A DNA stretch of 64,000 bases from Maratus speciosus. Lineage: Eukaryota; Arthropoda; Arachnida; Araneae; Salticidae. A program made the position numbers and the translations under genes. The notes beneath the pieces were generated by a model that worked only from the letters and a program-made list of their open reading frames with translations, searched no databases and had not been told where the DNA came from. Each line of letters opens with the position of its first letter. Within the stretch, counting starts at the first letter, position 1. Shown here one piece after another: positions 42,640 through 54,242 of this stretch. The stretch spans positions 37,252,352 through 37,316,351 of the forward strand of contig OZ010800.1 in assembly GCA_963932465.1 (NCBI GenBank), in the 5' to 3' direction.

Positions 42640-43904
42640 AAGTTGGAAATTGCTCGTCAAACGTGGCAAATGAGGTGCGTTCGTACTATAACTAGTTTTA
42701 TAATTATTTTTTGCACCCCATACTGTACTGAATGTATATTTTTTTGCGCTTCATAAGTGCATAGTCTGTAACATCATTAAAATGCGCTTACAATAATTTT
42801 TTCAACATTCCCCGTAATGTAACGGAAAACTTTTGACTGTCCCTGTAATTAAACTATACATTCGATTTTCATAAAATTTGAAATGGCTCGACAAAATTTT
42901 GCAGCAATTATATATTTAAAATTTCAGACCATTCGGAAGGCTGTAAAATCATTAAAATGCATTTGCAATAATTTTTTCCCATTGGCCATAATTTAACGAT
43001 AAACTTTTGGGTGTCCCTGTAATTAAACTATACATCCGATTTTCATAAAATTGGAAATGGCTCAACAAAATTTTGCAGCAATTATATATTAAAAATTTCA
43101 GACCATTCGGAAGGCTGTAAAATCATTAAAATGCATTTGCTATAATTTTTTCCCATTGGCCGTAATGTAACGGAAAGCTTTTGGGTGTCCCTGTCATTAA
43201 ACTATACATCCGATTTTCATAAAATTGGAAATGGCTCGACAAAATTTTGCAGCAATTATATAATAAAAATTTCAGACCATTCGGAAGTCTGTAACATCAT
43301 TAAAATTCACTTGCAATAATTTTTCCCATTGGCCGTAATGTAAAGAAAAACTTTTGACTGTCCCTGTAATTAAACTATACATCCGATTTCCATAAGATTG
43401 GAAATGGCTCGACAAAATTTTGCATCAATTATATATTTAAAATTTCAGACCATTCGGAAGGCTGTAAAATCATTAAAATGCATTTGCAATAATTTTTTCC
43501 CATTGGCCATAATGTAACGGAAAACTTTTGGGTGTCCCTGTGATTAAACTATACATCCGATTTTCATAAAATTGGAAATGGCTCAACAAAATTTTGCAGC
43601 AATTATATAATAAAAATTTCAGACCATTCGGAAGTCTGTAACATCATTAAAATGCACTTGCAATAATTTTTCCCATTGGCCGTAATGTAAAGAAAAACTT
43701 TTGACTGTCCCTGTAATTAAACTATACATCCGATTTTCATAAGATTGGAAATGGCTCAACAAAATTTTGCAGCAATTATATATTAAAAATTTCAGATCAT
43801 TCGGTCGGGTAGTTTTTGCTCTGTTATATGCGGACGGACGGACAGACAGACGGACTGAACGACGACTATAGGTGCTACGTATTTATATAATTACGAACGC
43901 ACCT
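42640..43904 (-). mobile_element. HINE-C copy C2, six core units
   Basis: It has the same 5' and 3' ends as C1 and sits head-to-tail with only a short A-run between. It has six ~174-bp units (starts near 42766, 42941, 43114, 43289, 43461 and 43636) and a microsatellite at 43830-43850. Units within the copy differ by small substitutions in an alternating pattern (CTGTAACATC versus CTGTAAAATC). Confidence 0.78.
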
Positions 43905-44524
43905 AAAAAGAGATATCCTTTAAGAAGAGTACACAGAAAAAAGATGTTAAAAATATGAATTTCCCGAGAAGATATTTTAAATATATGAATGCATCAAAAG
44001 TCCATATACTTAACATTACTCAGGAGAATTCCGAAGCTGAGTGATCAGCCCCCTTAAGGTAGGTTAGATGTGCAAGCAATTGACAACCTTCAAGTAATGG
44101 ATATATTTCAAAATTTTTAGTTTATAAAAAAAAAATAACCAATTAAATTTATCTTTAATTATTTTTATCGTAACTCCTCTTTGAATGTTTTGTAATATGG
44201 GTTATTGTTGATACTTTTTTGACTTAAGGTAAGGTTATATAATACATTTATTTCTCTATTGTTGCAAATGCATTGTTTTACTTTATGATTTCTGGATATT
44301 GATGAATATCTGTCATAATCGCATGTAAATATACTATGGTAGGGTAGATGTGCCAGTAATTGACACCCTTCAAGTAATGGGCACTTTTCAAAGTTTTTAG
44401 TCTATAAAAACATAACCAATAAAAATTTAGATTTATTTATTTTTATCCTAACTCCCCCTTGAATTTTTTATAATATGGGTTATTGTTGAGACACTCTTAA
44501 TCAAACCAACCAGGAAGCAGAATG

Positions 44525-44625
44525 TAGGGTAGAGTGGAGAGGAAGGAGACAGTTTCTACAAAAATAAGAAAATCAACTTTGTTTTGCACAAGAGCAACAA
44601 TTTTAATGCATAGTAGCATAGTAGA
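44525..44625 (+). repeat. Partial MITE-S 5' end
   Basis: TAGGGTAGAGTGGAGAGGAAGGA is followed by CTACAAAAATAAGAAAATCAAC. It matches the first ~100 bp of the MITE-S copies at 44957, 48762 and 53603, then breaks off. Confidence 0.65.
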
Positions 44626-44956
44626 GAAGATCGGGGTACATTGGACTATTTTTGCACCCCCCCCCCCCACCTTTAATGTAAAGTCCAATCTGCCTGATAA
44701 ATATTCTTGAACATTCCTTGACCATTTTTACATGCCTCAGATTTTTTTCAGAACATAGTTTCAAATGCATTTTATTATTATTATTATTTGTATACATTCA
44801 TAAAGTGGACCAGTGTGCCCAGTGGTCCAGTATTAAGTATTATTTGAAATACAATATAAATTTATTTTTGTATTAATTTAATTCCGCTTTATTTTCCCTT
44901 TACTTCCAAAATAACATAATAACGCAAATTTGCTAGTAACATTTTCAAACACAACA
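44626..44956. other. Spacer with GC-ended MITE remnants
   Basis: A C11 run lies at 44657-44668. The phrases GGGGTACATTGGACTATTTT and GGACCAGTGTGCCCAGTGG resemble text near 48530-48570, so another GC-ended MITE relative is likely. No clean ends are seen. Confidence 0.4.
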
Positions 44957-47900
44957 TAGAGGAGAGTGGGGAGGGATAGAGATGGGAATGCTCGGAAAAA
45001 AGCCGGAAAAGTTGGGAAAAAAACTGATTTTTTTTCAGTTTTTTTTCGAAGGGCTATTTTTTAATTTTTCCAAATTGGAAAAATTGAAATTTCATTTATA
45101 AAATAATGTAGTCAAAATTTTATAATTGCTACATTCTGATACTTTTATTTATATTTTTTTCATGTTTAGTGTCCCTCATGAAAACCTTAACATGAAAAAT
45201 CTTATCTATAAGCAGGGATCTCTTTAGAAAGAATTTGAGTCTCTTAAGGGTGTTCTTAACTGCTCTGCTCAACAAGAACAAAACGTTTTGATGCATTTAC
45301 AAATTCATTTTTTAACGGAAAGATATAAAATTGGAAAACTTGACCATGGAAGCGATTTGGAATCGACTTGTGTTTTCCATTTTTTGATCAGTAAATTACC
45401 TATTGAGTTATAGGCGATTTTGATCACTAGATAAACACATTTTTCACCCATTCTTGACCGGCTATTCTTCTTTCGCGTGGAAATTCGGTTCAAAACGACC
45501 CACTCTAACACTATTTTCTGAAAGGTCTATTGCTTTTGCAAAAATACGGAAAAAAACAGCTTGATTACATATTTTGAACAACACCTGCTAGTTTCATGCA
45601 TTTCCGAACAAAAATAAATTAAAATTTATGTCACAATGTTGCCCTTTTGGATTTGAGAACAGCCTTAAAGGATCCTTCACAGTTGTTTCTCCTTAAAACA
45701 TATGACCTTTAACGAAATTCTTTCTCTTAAAAATAGACATTTCAGAATTTTTTTAGAATCTCCAAATTAAATTCTTCACAAACATAAATGATTTTCGAAT
45801 TTAAAAAAAAAACTTGTATAATAGCTGCAATAACCAATGAATCTATTATCTAGCTGTTTATATGTACAAAGGACCATCTCAATAATGTCTAAATAAGAAC
45901 TTAAATATGACAAATTTACAAAATTCCAATTACATTTTTTTACATTTCATTCACATCTTTTACAAGTTCACAAGTTTTTATAAAAATTCACACTTTCGCA
46001 AAAGCATGATCATGTGAAAAAAAAATCCAAGCAAATCCCTGGTAAGATAATTAAATGCAACTCCTCTCATTGAAAATGAAAATTCATGTGCAAAAGTATT
46101 TCAATATTATACCAATAAATGAAAATGGTAAGATGGAAAATTTAATGTAAAATTTGAAACATGCATTTATTTTTATTCGCATGGCTGTAATTTTTCACTA
46201 TTGTTAAAAAAAAATTTTCTTTTAATATCACGTTGAAATTGTGTATCATTTTTTCTCTTTTTTGCAAATTTAGATTCTTAGATTTGTCTAAATGTCTTTT
46301 CAAAAAACATAAATCCATACAAACTTTACAAAGAAAATGTAAGCAAATCTCTGTGAAAAATCTAGCTCAAAACAATTTTTAAACATATGGAAAAATCCAC
46401 CTATTTTTAAAAAAAATACCGCTTTCAATATTAAGGATCTAAATCTTACTAAAACATAGTTTGGGTTTAGTCTGGAAAGCTGTACCAAAACCACATATAC
46501 AGGAAATGAAAATTATAACTGTAAGGGGGGAGGGGGTAATATTTTAAAATAATACCAATTTTTAAGCAACGGAAGATTTGAAAATGATAATAGTATTTAT
46601 AATAATACCAGAACTACTATAATTTGTTTCTTTTACACTGGCATCCTTTATGTATTTGAAAACCAGTACTATGTAGATGAGATGTGACAATACAGTTTAA
46701 AACTGCTTTAAAACTACAGTGATATTGGTTGAAACTAAAGTTTTTTTTTTTTAATTAGCTCTACTGATATAATTAAAGTGCTACTGAAAAATAATTTTAA
46801 CAGACACATGATAGATTGCAAATACTGGTGTTAAATTAAGCAAGAAAAGCAACTGTCATAATTCTGAGACTGAAAGGATAAACTTTTAAAAGCTGGCTTT
46901 TTTCTCTTTTTTTTTAGTAACATATTCATATGTAAAGGGAAAATTATTTTTTTTAATGTGCATAAATATTGAAAAAGTTTATTATTGTATACTTTTTAAG
47001 AAAATATAGCTTATTTTTGAGAAATATTTATAGGAAATCAATTTTTCCAGAAAAAAACTGGAAAAAAACCGGTTTTTTTCCGCCACTTCAAATTGTCCGG
47101 AAAATTTACATCTCTAGGGAGAGATGAGACACATTTTACAAAAATAAGAAAATCAACTTTTTTTTGACACAAAAACAAAAATTTCGATATATAGAATACA
47201 AAATGAAACACTTTCTAATGTCCTTGAACGATATAGAAACATAATTTGCAGAAACAATTTCATAAAGAAATTGTAAATTTCAAAATGTGTCCCATACCTC
47301 CCCATTAACTGGGAGGTATAGGACAGCTATAAAACAATGTATGATAAGGCAAAATTTGTCTAGTGTTGGTTATATATACAGTTTAACAAAGATTGTAGGT
47401 TCATAATGTCTGTTCTACAATATCAAATTCCATTACCTTCATCACTGGAAGGAAAATTTAGGATTGTCATTCAGAGATGATATTAAAAGTCATCAGTTTA
47501 TACATTTTGAAGTAAATGAATATATTTATAATGTTATAATTAATATACTACCCTCGAAAAATATTTGCATATTAGCAATTTACATTCATCTTATTAAAAA
47601 GAAGAAATTACACATGTCCTATTCCTCCCTTTGCTGGTATGTCCCATTCCTCCCTCTACCCTCTTTTATGTTAAACTTCTTGTATAAACAAAAATACTGC
47701 TTTTAAGCATAGTTTAAATTAGGGATAATATATAGTATAATGTTTCATAAGTGAGGAAACTATTACATCTACGCATAAACAAGTCATTAATATACAAAAA
47801 AGCATAAAAAGTATATGAAGCAAATTTACTTTTGATTCTTGAAATAATCTTTTCCTTTATACAACCGAAAGCTTATGCAGATCAGCTATTTTTTTCAGCT

Positions 47901-48003
47901 GATGCTTGGGGTACCATTGCTTCATCTAATGTGTGATTGATGAAATGATTAGAATGATAAAGAGAAAAACCTACTGTCCCATTCCACCCCACTCTCCCCT
48001 ATA
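44957..48003 (+). mobile_element. MITE-S copy 1, split by a hAT-like element
   Basis: The ends TAGAGGAGAGTGGGG (44957) and CCCCACTCTCCCCTA (48001) form the terminal inverted repeat. The ~905-bp body is non-coding and contains internal TGTCCCAT(A/T)CCTCCC motifs. It is interrupted after 20 bp by the hAT-like insertion. Removing that insertion restores the start seen in copy 3. Confidence 0.82.
44977..47116. mobile_element. 2140-bp hAT-like element inside MITE-S copy 1
   Basis: The ends TAGAGATGGGAATG and CATCTCTA are inverted repeats with subterminal CGGAAAA/TTTTCCG repeats. Flanking 8-mers GGGAGGGA (44969-44976) and GGGAGAGA (47117-47124) match 7 of 8, as expected for a hAT insertion. The interior is AT-rich and without a transposase ORF. 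The short ORFs are low complexity. Confidence 0.75.
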
Positions 48004-48761
48004 CAAAACAAAGCAAAAAAATTATAAAAAAAAATTATATTTTTTAAATAATAGCAGATTAAGATATAGGAACAATTGCTAATAAGGTAAGGTATTAAAT
48101 AACGCCATTAAAATTTTCAAATGAAATTCCATAATACTTATGAGCCTGAAATTTTCATGAAATACTTTTGGATCTGAGGGCGAGTTTACGGTAACACTGA
48201 TATAAACAACAGATTAATAACCATAAAGTTTCGAATCCAAATTTGGTTTATGTTACATTTAAAATAAGTAATAAAATTTCAGAACCTGCCAGAAATTCTT
48301 TTAGTAACAAAAGGCTAGTAATAAAGTCTAATAGGATACTTTTATGTTTCTTAAAAGCAGCAAGTACAAACCAAAATATTTCTTACTATGGGAAATAAAT
48401 TGGCATCTTTCTTTGTTTACTTTATTTTACAGCTAAATAATTACATAAAAACAATATTTCTTTGTAGAGAACAAGCAATTATTAAATATTTTGAAAATTC
48501 TACATTACAGTAACAGAGTGGATTATGGGCCAGTGTACCTCAGCAGTGGGTGGTCCACTGTGCCCCATGTTGAAGTTCAATACGTTCTCGTAAAAATGTT
48601 ATTTAAAGCTTTCTTTTAAGCATATTAAGTTCAAAATTAAATAAAAACAAGCATCTTACCTTTACAAAAAAGGTGTTTTATCTTATTTAGCTATTATTTC
48701 AAAATAGCATGTATTTTAATAATTTTTTTCAGTTTTTATGGGAAAATGGTAACAAAAAGAT
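48004..48761. other. Spacer between inverted MITE-S copies
   Basis: About 760 bp of AT-rich DNA contains GC-ended MITE-like text near 48515-48570 (GGCCAGTGTACCTCAGCAGT...). No gene is present. Confidence 0.5.
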
Positions 48762-49656
48762 ATAGCAGAGAGTGGGGTGGAATAGGACAGTGGGAGGAAT
48801 GGGACAGTAGGTTTTTCTCTGTGTCATTCTATTCATTTCATCAATCACACATTAGATGAAGAATGGTACCCCAAGCTTCAGATGAAAAAAGTAGCTGATC
48901 TGCATGAGCTTTCGATTTCTATAAAGAAAAAGATTATTTCAAGAATTAAAAGTAAATTTGCTTCATATACTTTGTCTTTTTTTTTATATTAATGACTTGT
49001 TTCTGCGTAGATGTAATAGTTTCCTCATTTATGGAACATTATTATACCTAATTTAAACTATGTTTAAAAGCAGCATTTTTGTTTATACAAGAAGTTTAAC
49101 ATAAAAGAAAGTAGAGGGAAGAATGGGACATGCCAGCAAAGGGAGATGTCTAATTCCTTCTTTTTAATAAGATGAATGTAAATTGCTAATACGCAAATAT
49201 TTTTCGAGGGTAGTATATTAAATAAATATATTCATTTACTTCAAAATGTAAATAAATTAAACTGATGACTTTTTAATATCATCTCTGAATGACAATCCTA
49301 AATTTTCCTTCCAGTGATGAAGGTAATGGACTTTGATATTGTAGGACAGACACTATGAACCTATATTCTTTGTTATACTGTATATATAGCCAACACTAAA
49401 CAATTTGTGCCGTATCATACATTGTTTTATAGCTGTCCCATACCTCTCTGTTAGTGGGGAGGTATGGGACACATTTTGAAATTTACAATTTCTTTATTTA
49501 TGAAATTGTTTCAGCAAATTATGTTTCTATATTGTTCAAGGACATTAGAAAGGGTTTCATTTTATCATCTATTACTCGAAATTTTTGTTTTTGTGTCAAA
49601 CAAAGTTGATTTTTTTATTTTTGTAAAAAGTGTCCCATTCCACTCCACTCTCCCAT
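48762..49656 (-). mobile_element. MITE-S copy 2, inverted
   Basis: The reverse complement matches 47125-48003 over its full length. With copy 1 it forms a ~0.9-kb-arm inverted repeat around a ~760-bp spacer. It is intact where copy 3 holds the Helitron (minus strand, near 49040), giving another empty site. Confidence 0.85.
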
Positions 49657-49679
49657 AATTACTATTTTCAAACTATTTT

Positions 49680-49955
49680 TCGTTTACTTTCTACAGGAAT
49701 GGAGTACTTGAGTTGCCAACATTAAACAAAAGGCGCTAAAAACTACAAAAAAAAATTAATATCTCAAAAATAAATTGATGTAGTTTTCAAACAAATTGCA
49801 TTTAAAAGTACTTCTTTTCCCCATTACAACGATCTAAAATTTGAAAATATGCGAAGCTTAGAAAATTAAAAAATGACAGTAGAGTATTTAACAGTACAAT
49901 AATACATCTGCTTTGTTTTACGGCTGGCTTATACAACGGAACGTTATTTTTTGGA
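49680..49955 (+). repeat. Dispersed repeat family D, copy
   Basis: It matches the complement of 33458-33780 and, more loosely, 34300-34500. It ends GCTTTGTTTTACGGCTGGCT. Confidence 0.6.
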
Positions 49956-50525
49956 TACGACATTTTATTTGCTGGGAGAAAGAAATAGCATATCAGGGGC
50001 CAACAAAAGTTACAGATAGATTAAATGCAGTTTCGTATGATTCAGTGGGATCAATAATATTGTATTTCCTTATCAAACTTGTTGTTGGTTCTCTAAATAT
50101 ACTTGAGGCTGAATTTTCACTGGAAAGTACGAGATCAAATAAACTTGGCCAAGAGGTGATGAATGATTCGTTTAATACTTTTCCATAAATTCGGAAAAAA
50201 GAATGTTCAAAATCAAAAGTTTATCTATCTTGTGTCACTTAATTTATACGCTACTGCATTGCTTAACTTACATTTGAAATTACTCGCTCTCGTGTCTGTT
50301 GTGTTTACCTGATTTATTGGCTGTGTCACTGCTGCTTAAATATTTGACTGAAGGTTAAGGATGACGATATTGCTTGAGAATTCAGACCTTTGCTGTGTAA
50401 TCCAAATGCAGTGCAAAAGAAGGTGGAGAAAAAAAGGGCAGATTATTTTGGATCCGATCGGCACATCTATTAAGATTCTGTGTGAACTGAACTGCCAAGT
50501 TTTTAACACATTCAAACATAATTCA
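49956..50525. other. Gene-free spacer
   Basis: The plus ORF 49913-50188 starts inside the preceding repeat and shows no motif. Nothing else is recognised. Confidence 0.4.
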
Positions 50526-50528
50526 GAG

Positions 50529-51907
50529 GTAGATTTCGTATGAAATACTACCTATTGGGATCGTTCCTATGTCGGAATTTCTGAAAAAATTTTGCAGATC
50601 TACACCGATCATGACCCCTAGAACCCAAAACCATCCTCAGTAAAAAACTTTATCTATCTATCTATCTATCTATCTATGTAGCTATCTATCTATATATATC
50701 ACTTTCTTCTGGACACGATAACTTTCGTAATTCTGCACCAATCTCTTCCAAACTGATACATAAAATCAATGGGTATAAAATCTCGGTCAAGTTCGTTAAT
50801 GGGCAAAATCGGACCGAGGGGATGGAAATAGGGGGGGGGGGGGTTTGAGAAAACCGAAAACCCCCCATAAGTTCTTAATTTTTATACATATCAAATCAGT
50901 TTAAAGTTTTTATTACTTCTAAAATAGGGCCAAAATTTTATGTATCACAGATTTTTGATAAAGTTAAAAATGTGCTCAAGGGGCGCAAAGAATAGGGTTT
51001 TTGGGAGAAAAAAAATCATAACTTCGTCAATTCAAATTAATTTTATTATAAATCTCCTTAATATTATCTACAACTTTTATATTCACAAGTTTTTGATAGG
51101 ACCAATTCGTACTGCAAAAAAAAAAATTAAAAACGAAAACAAAAAGGGGGTTTGAAGAAGTAAAAAATCCATAACTCCGTCAATTCAAAAGATATAAAAT
51201 CCCCATAAATTTATCATATATCTTCTTAATATTGTCTACAACATCTGTATAGACAAGTTTTGGATAGGACCCATTCTTACAGCAAAAACAAATTAAAAAT
51301 ACATAGTGGTTGACGAAAAAAATCATCTAAGTAAGGGTGTATTCAAATCCAAACTGCTTATTTTCTGACTCATTTTACAATTCATTTTTGCTCTCAAAGG
51401 CTTCCAATTGTTACGTTTTCTTACTCAGAAACTATATAATGTACCGAAAAGGTCGATTTTTTGATAGAGGCTGAATATATTTTTAAAAATGCTGTTAAAG
51501 TGGGCATTTTGAACCGAATTTCCCGAAGCGGATTGTGTTGGAAAAATCATTGCATTAAGGATGCACTCAAATCCAAACTGCTTGTTTTCTTACTCATTTT
51601 TAAATTCATTTTTGCTCTCAAACGCATCCAATTGCTAGATTCTCTTATTCAGAAACTATATAATGTAAAGTAATGATCGATTTTTTGATTGAGACAGAAT
51701 ATATTTCAAAAAATGATGTCAAAGTGGGCATTTTGAACAGAATTTCCCGAAGCGATTGTGTTAGAAACGAAAAATATTGCCCTACTAAGAAAATAATTGT
51801 TTATTAATCAAGTTTTAATTAATTGAAAGAAAAATAAAAACACAGGTCGCTTATAGATCTTTTCAAAAATCACGTCAGCATGTTTCATATTTTTTTTTTT
51901 TTTTTTA
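50529..51907 (+). mobile_element. HINE-B copy B1 (3' end missing)
   Basis: The 5' palindrome AGGTAGATTTCGTATGAAAT...CTACCT is followed by a conserved block ending in GATCATGACCCCTAGAACCC, which resembles the HINE-A block GATCATGACCCCCAGACCCC. A (CTAT)n microsatellite (50651-50692) comes next. Core repeats follow: a ~155-bp unit twice (near 51016 and 51171) and a ~228-bp unit twice (near 51341 and 51569). It breaks at a T-run where B2 begins. Confidence 0.72.
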
Positions 51908-52229
51908 GGTAGATTTCGTATGAAATTCTACCTATTGGGATCGTTCCTATGTTGGAATTTCTGAAATTTTTTTTTATTAAAAATTAATCTGAAAATGTGC
52001 CAGAAAATTTCGAGTTGTTGAGCATGAAAAAGTATTTTTTTTAATACCGCCTTAACATGATTCTATTAAAACCAGCTATTATATAAAAGTGAAATAAAAA
52101 CTCGTCAAAAGCAAACAAATAAAACTGTTAAAGTGGATTTATATCTAATCATGATTTAGTTTTTGTTGGTGAAATTAGTATGCTTAACTTCGAAATCTAC
52201 CTCTGCCTGTAGGCCGGGCCGGCAGGGAT
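51908..52229 (+). mobile_element. HINE-B copy B2, short but with both ends
   Basis: It starts T-run AGGTAGATTTCGTATGAAAT at 51908. The 3' end GAAATCTACCT (exact complement of the first 11 bases) is followed by CTGCC...GGCAG with an inner GGCC/GGCC core, then a T-run at 52231. This 322-bp copy has no microsatellite or core repeats and therefore delimits the two termini. Confidence 0.75.
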
Positions 52230-52578
52230 TTTTTTTTTTTACTTCAGTTCTACTGTTGAATTATCTCTAATATAATTTACATTACGTTTTAATAATGTAA
52301 TGTCCTTTGAATGATGAAATTATTCACTCTTTTATGTAAAAAATTACCTACGATAAAAAAATTAGGTGAGATTCTCTTATTTTCTCATTCTACCTGTACA
52401 AATGGAAATGTAACAGCAAATTGGAGCCAAAGGAGAAAAGAAGAATGTTAATGTCTGTGAAATTTCGCAAACCCCTCCTTTTCTCAGCCAGACTGATTAG
52501 GCGCCAGTGATCCCAGGTCACGTGGTCTGACTAGAGAATTAATATTAAAAAACATTTTTTTCTTTCTTGTTCCTTTTT
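52230..52578. other. Spacer, nothing recognised
   Basis: No gene or repeat end is seen except the T-runs at both margins. Confidence 0.4.
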
Positions 52579-52977
52579 AGGTGCGTTCGTAATTATATAA
52601 ATACGTAGCACCTATAGTCGTCGTTCAGTCCGTCTGTCTGTCTGTCTGTCCGTCCGCATGTAACAGAGCAAAAACTACCCAACCGAATGGTCTGAAATTT
52701 TTAATGTATGATTGTTGCAAAATTTTGTCGAGCCATTTCAAATTTTATGAAAATCGGATGTATAGTTTAATTACAGGGACAGTCAAAATTTTCCGTTACA
52801 TTACGGGGAATGGGAAAAAAATTATTGTAAGTGCATTTTAATGATGTTATAGACTAGGCACTTATGAAGTTAAAAAATATATACATTCAGTACAATATGG
52901 GATACAAAAAATAATTATAAAATTAGTTATAGTACGAACGCACCTCATTTGCCACGTTTGACGAGCAATTTCCGACT
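52579..52977 (+). mobile_element. HINE-C copy C3, single core unit
   Basis: The 5' end AGGTGCGTTCGTA, GCACCT, a (GTCT)n run (52632-52652), one ~174-bp unit and the 3' TACGAACGCACCT plus tail GACGAGCAATTTCCGACTTG lie in 399 bp. It is the minimal form of the family that has three and six units at 41887-43904. Confidence 0.8.
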
Positions 52978-53204
52978 TGTTTAGTTTAGTTTTATTGCGA
53001 ATGTGAATCTCGAAAGCAGCATGCTGGCTGTGTATTTCTTGATCTTCCGAAAAGGGAGAAATAAATATTCTTGAACATATAAAAGAAATTCTTGAATTCC
53101 CAGTGTGGAATATTTACATGTTTTTAAAGAAATATTATCCAAATGTTTTCATTGTAAATACTGTAAATATTTATAAGTGTAAATAGAATTAACAAAGTTT
53201 TTAA

Positions 53205-53489
53205 TCATCCTGTGCTTGACTTGGACTTATACTGAACAACACCAGCGCCATTTTCAGTTGTGAAAATATGCTCGATTAATTTAATATGATTTAATTCAGA
53301 ATAATGTGATTTTACATGAATCGTGAAATTTTCATCTAATAAGCTCTCCCAACTTTGATTTGAATTGTGATAATGTGAAATTTCGTGGAATACATGACGA
53401 TTATTCTTTAATGTCTGCTCAACAGCTATTGCGAATGAATGCATAAACGGAAAAGAACTGACAAGGGAATCACCAAACATGGTGCTCAC
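53205..53489 (-). CDS. Uncertain 94-residue ORF
   Basis: The frame opens at GTG or at an internal ATG at residue 4, and reads MFGDSLVSSFPFMHSFAIAV...HSELNH-type text ending QYKSKSSTG. Its composition is less A/T-driven than most local ORFs. I recognise no domain, signal peptide or motif, and no splice signals that would make it an exon. It lies between HINE-C3 and MITE-S copy 3. It may be an exon fragment, a captured piece or chance. Confidence 0.2.
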   Translation of the reverse strand: MSTMFGDSLVSSFPFMHSFAIAVEQTLKNNRHVFHEISHYHNSNQSWESLLDENFTIHVKSHYSELNHIKLIEHIFTTENGAGVVQYKSKSSTG

Positions 53490-54242
53490 CGATTTTGGTG
53501 ATTTTACAGTATGTTGTAGAGTTTTTATTCCTAACTATGCTAGGGAAAGGGTTTCTTCAAATGGGCCTTACGTTTTGAGAAATTGGGGATCAAATTTCAG
53601 TATAGGGGAGAGTGGGGAGGAATAGGACACTTTTTACAAAAATATGAAAATCAACTTTGTTTGACACAAAAACAAAAATTTCTATTTATAGAATACAAAA
53701 TGAAAACCTTTCCAATGTCCTTGAACAATATAGAAATATAATATGCAGAAACAATTTTATAATTAAAGAAATTGTAAATTTAAAAATGTGTCCCATACCT
53801 CCCCACTAACAGGGAGGTATGTGGCAGCTATAAAACAAAACTATAAGGCACAAAATAGTCTAGTGTTGGCTAGGTATACAGTCTAACAAAACTTGTAGGT
53901 TGATAATGTCTGTTCCACAGTATCAAATTCCAGTATCTTCATCACTGGAAGGAAAATTCAGGATTGTCAGTCACAGATGACATTAAAAAATCATCAGTTC
54001 AATTTATTTACATTTTGAAATAAATTAATATATTAGCAATGTTATAATTAATATATTACCCTCTAAAGATATTTGCATAATATCAATTTATATTTATCTT
54101 ACTAGAATGAAGAAATTGGACTTGTCCCATTCCTTCCTTTACTGGCATGTCCCATACCTCCCCACTACCTTCTTTTATGTTAAACTTCCCAAAAATATTG
54201 CTTGAAAGCTTAGTTTAAATTATGGATAATATACAGTACTAG

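Larger units (their letters stand above)
41601..44054. mobile_element. TA-flanked long-TIR element carrying two HINE-C copies
   Basis: The ends AGGGGGCTGGTCACCCAGCT and the inverse ...CAGCCCCCT pair for about 150 bp (41601-41755 with 43905-44054). TA flanks both sides (41599-41600 and 44055-44056). The tandem-duplicate copy 2 reads ..TATGG.. at this site, confirming insertion at TA. Nearly all the interior is two head-to-tail HINE-C elements. There is no transposase. Confidence 0.83.
41480..44500 (+). repeat. ~285-bp tandem duplication interrupted by a transposon
   Basis: Copy 1 is 41480-41600 joined to 44055-44222. Copy 2 is 44226-44500. Both carry 'ttgcaaatgcattgt...gatttctggatattgatgaata' and 'gtagatgtgc...aattgaca(a/c)ccttcaagtaatgg'. 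Copy 2 reads straight through the point where copy 1 holds a 2454-bp element and so gives an empty-site reference. Confidence 0.75.

Noticed and set aside
41950..43700. Regular ~174-bp repeats as a possible centromeric satellite
   Set aside because: The array is bounded by HINE-C termini, and copies with one, three and six units show it is the core of a mobile element.
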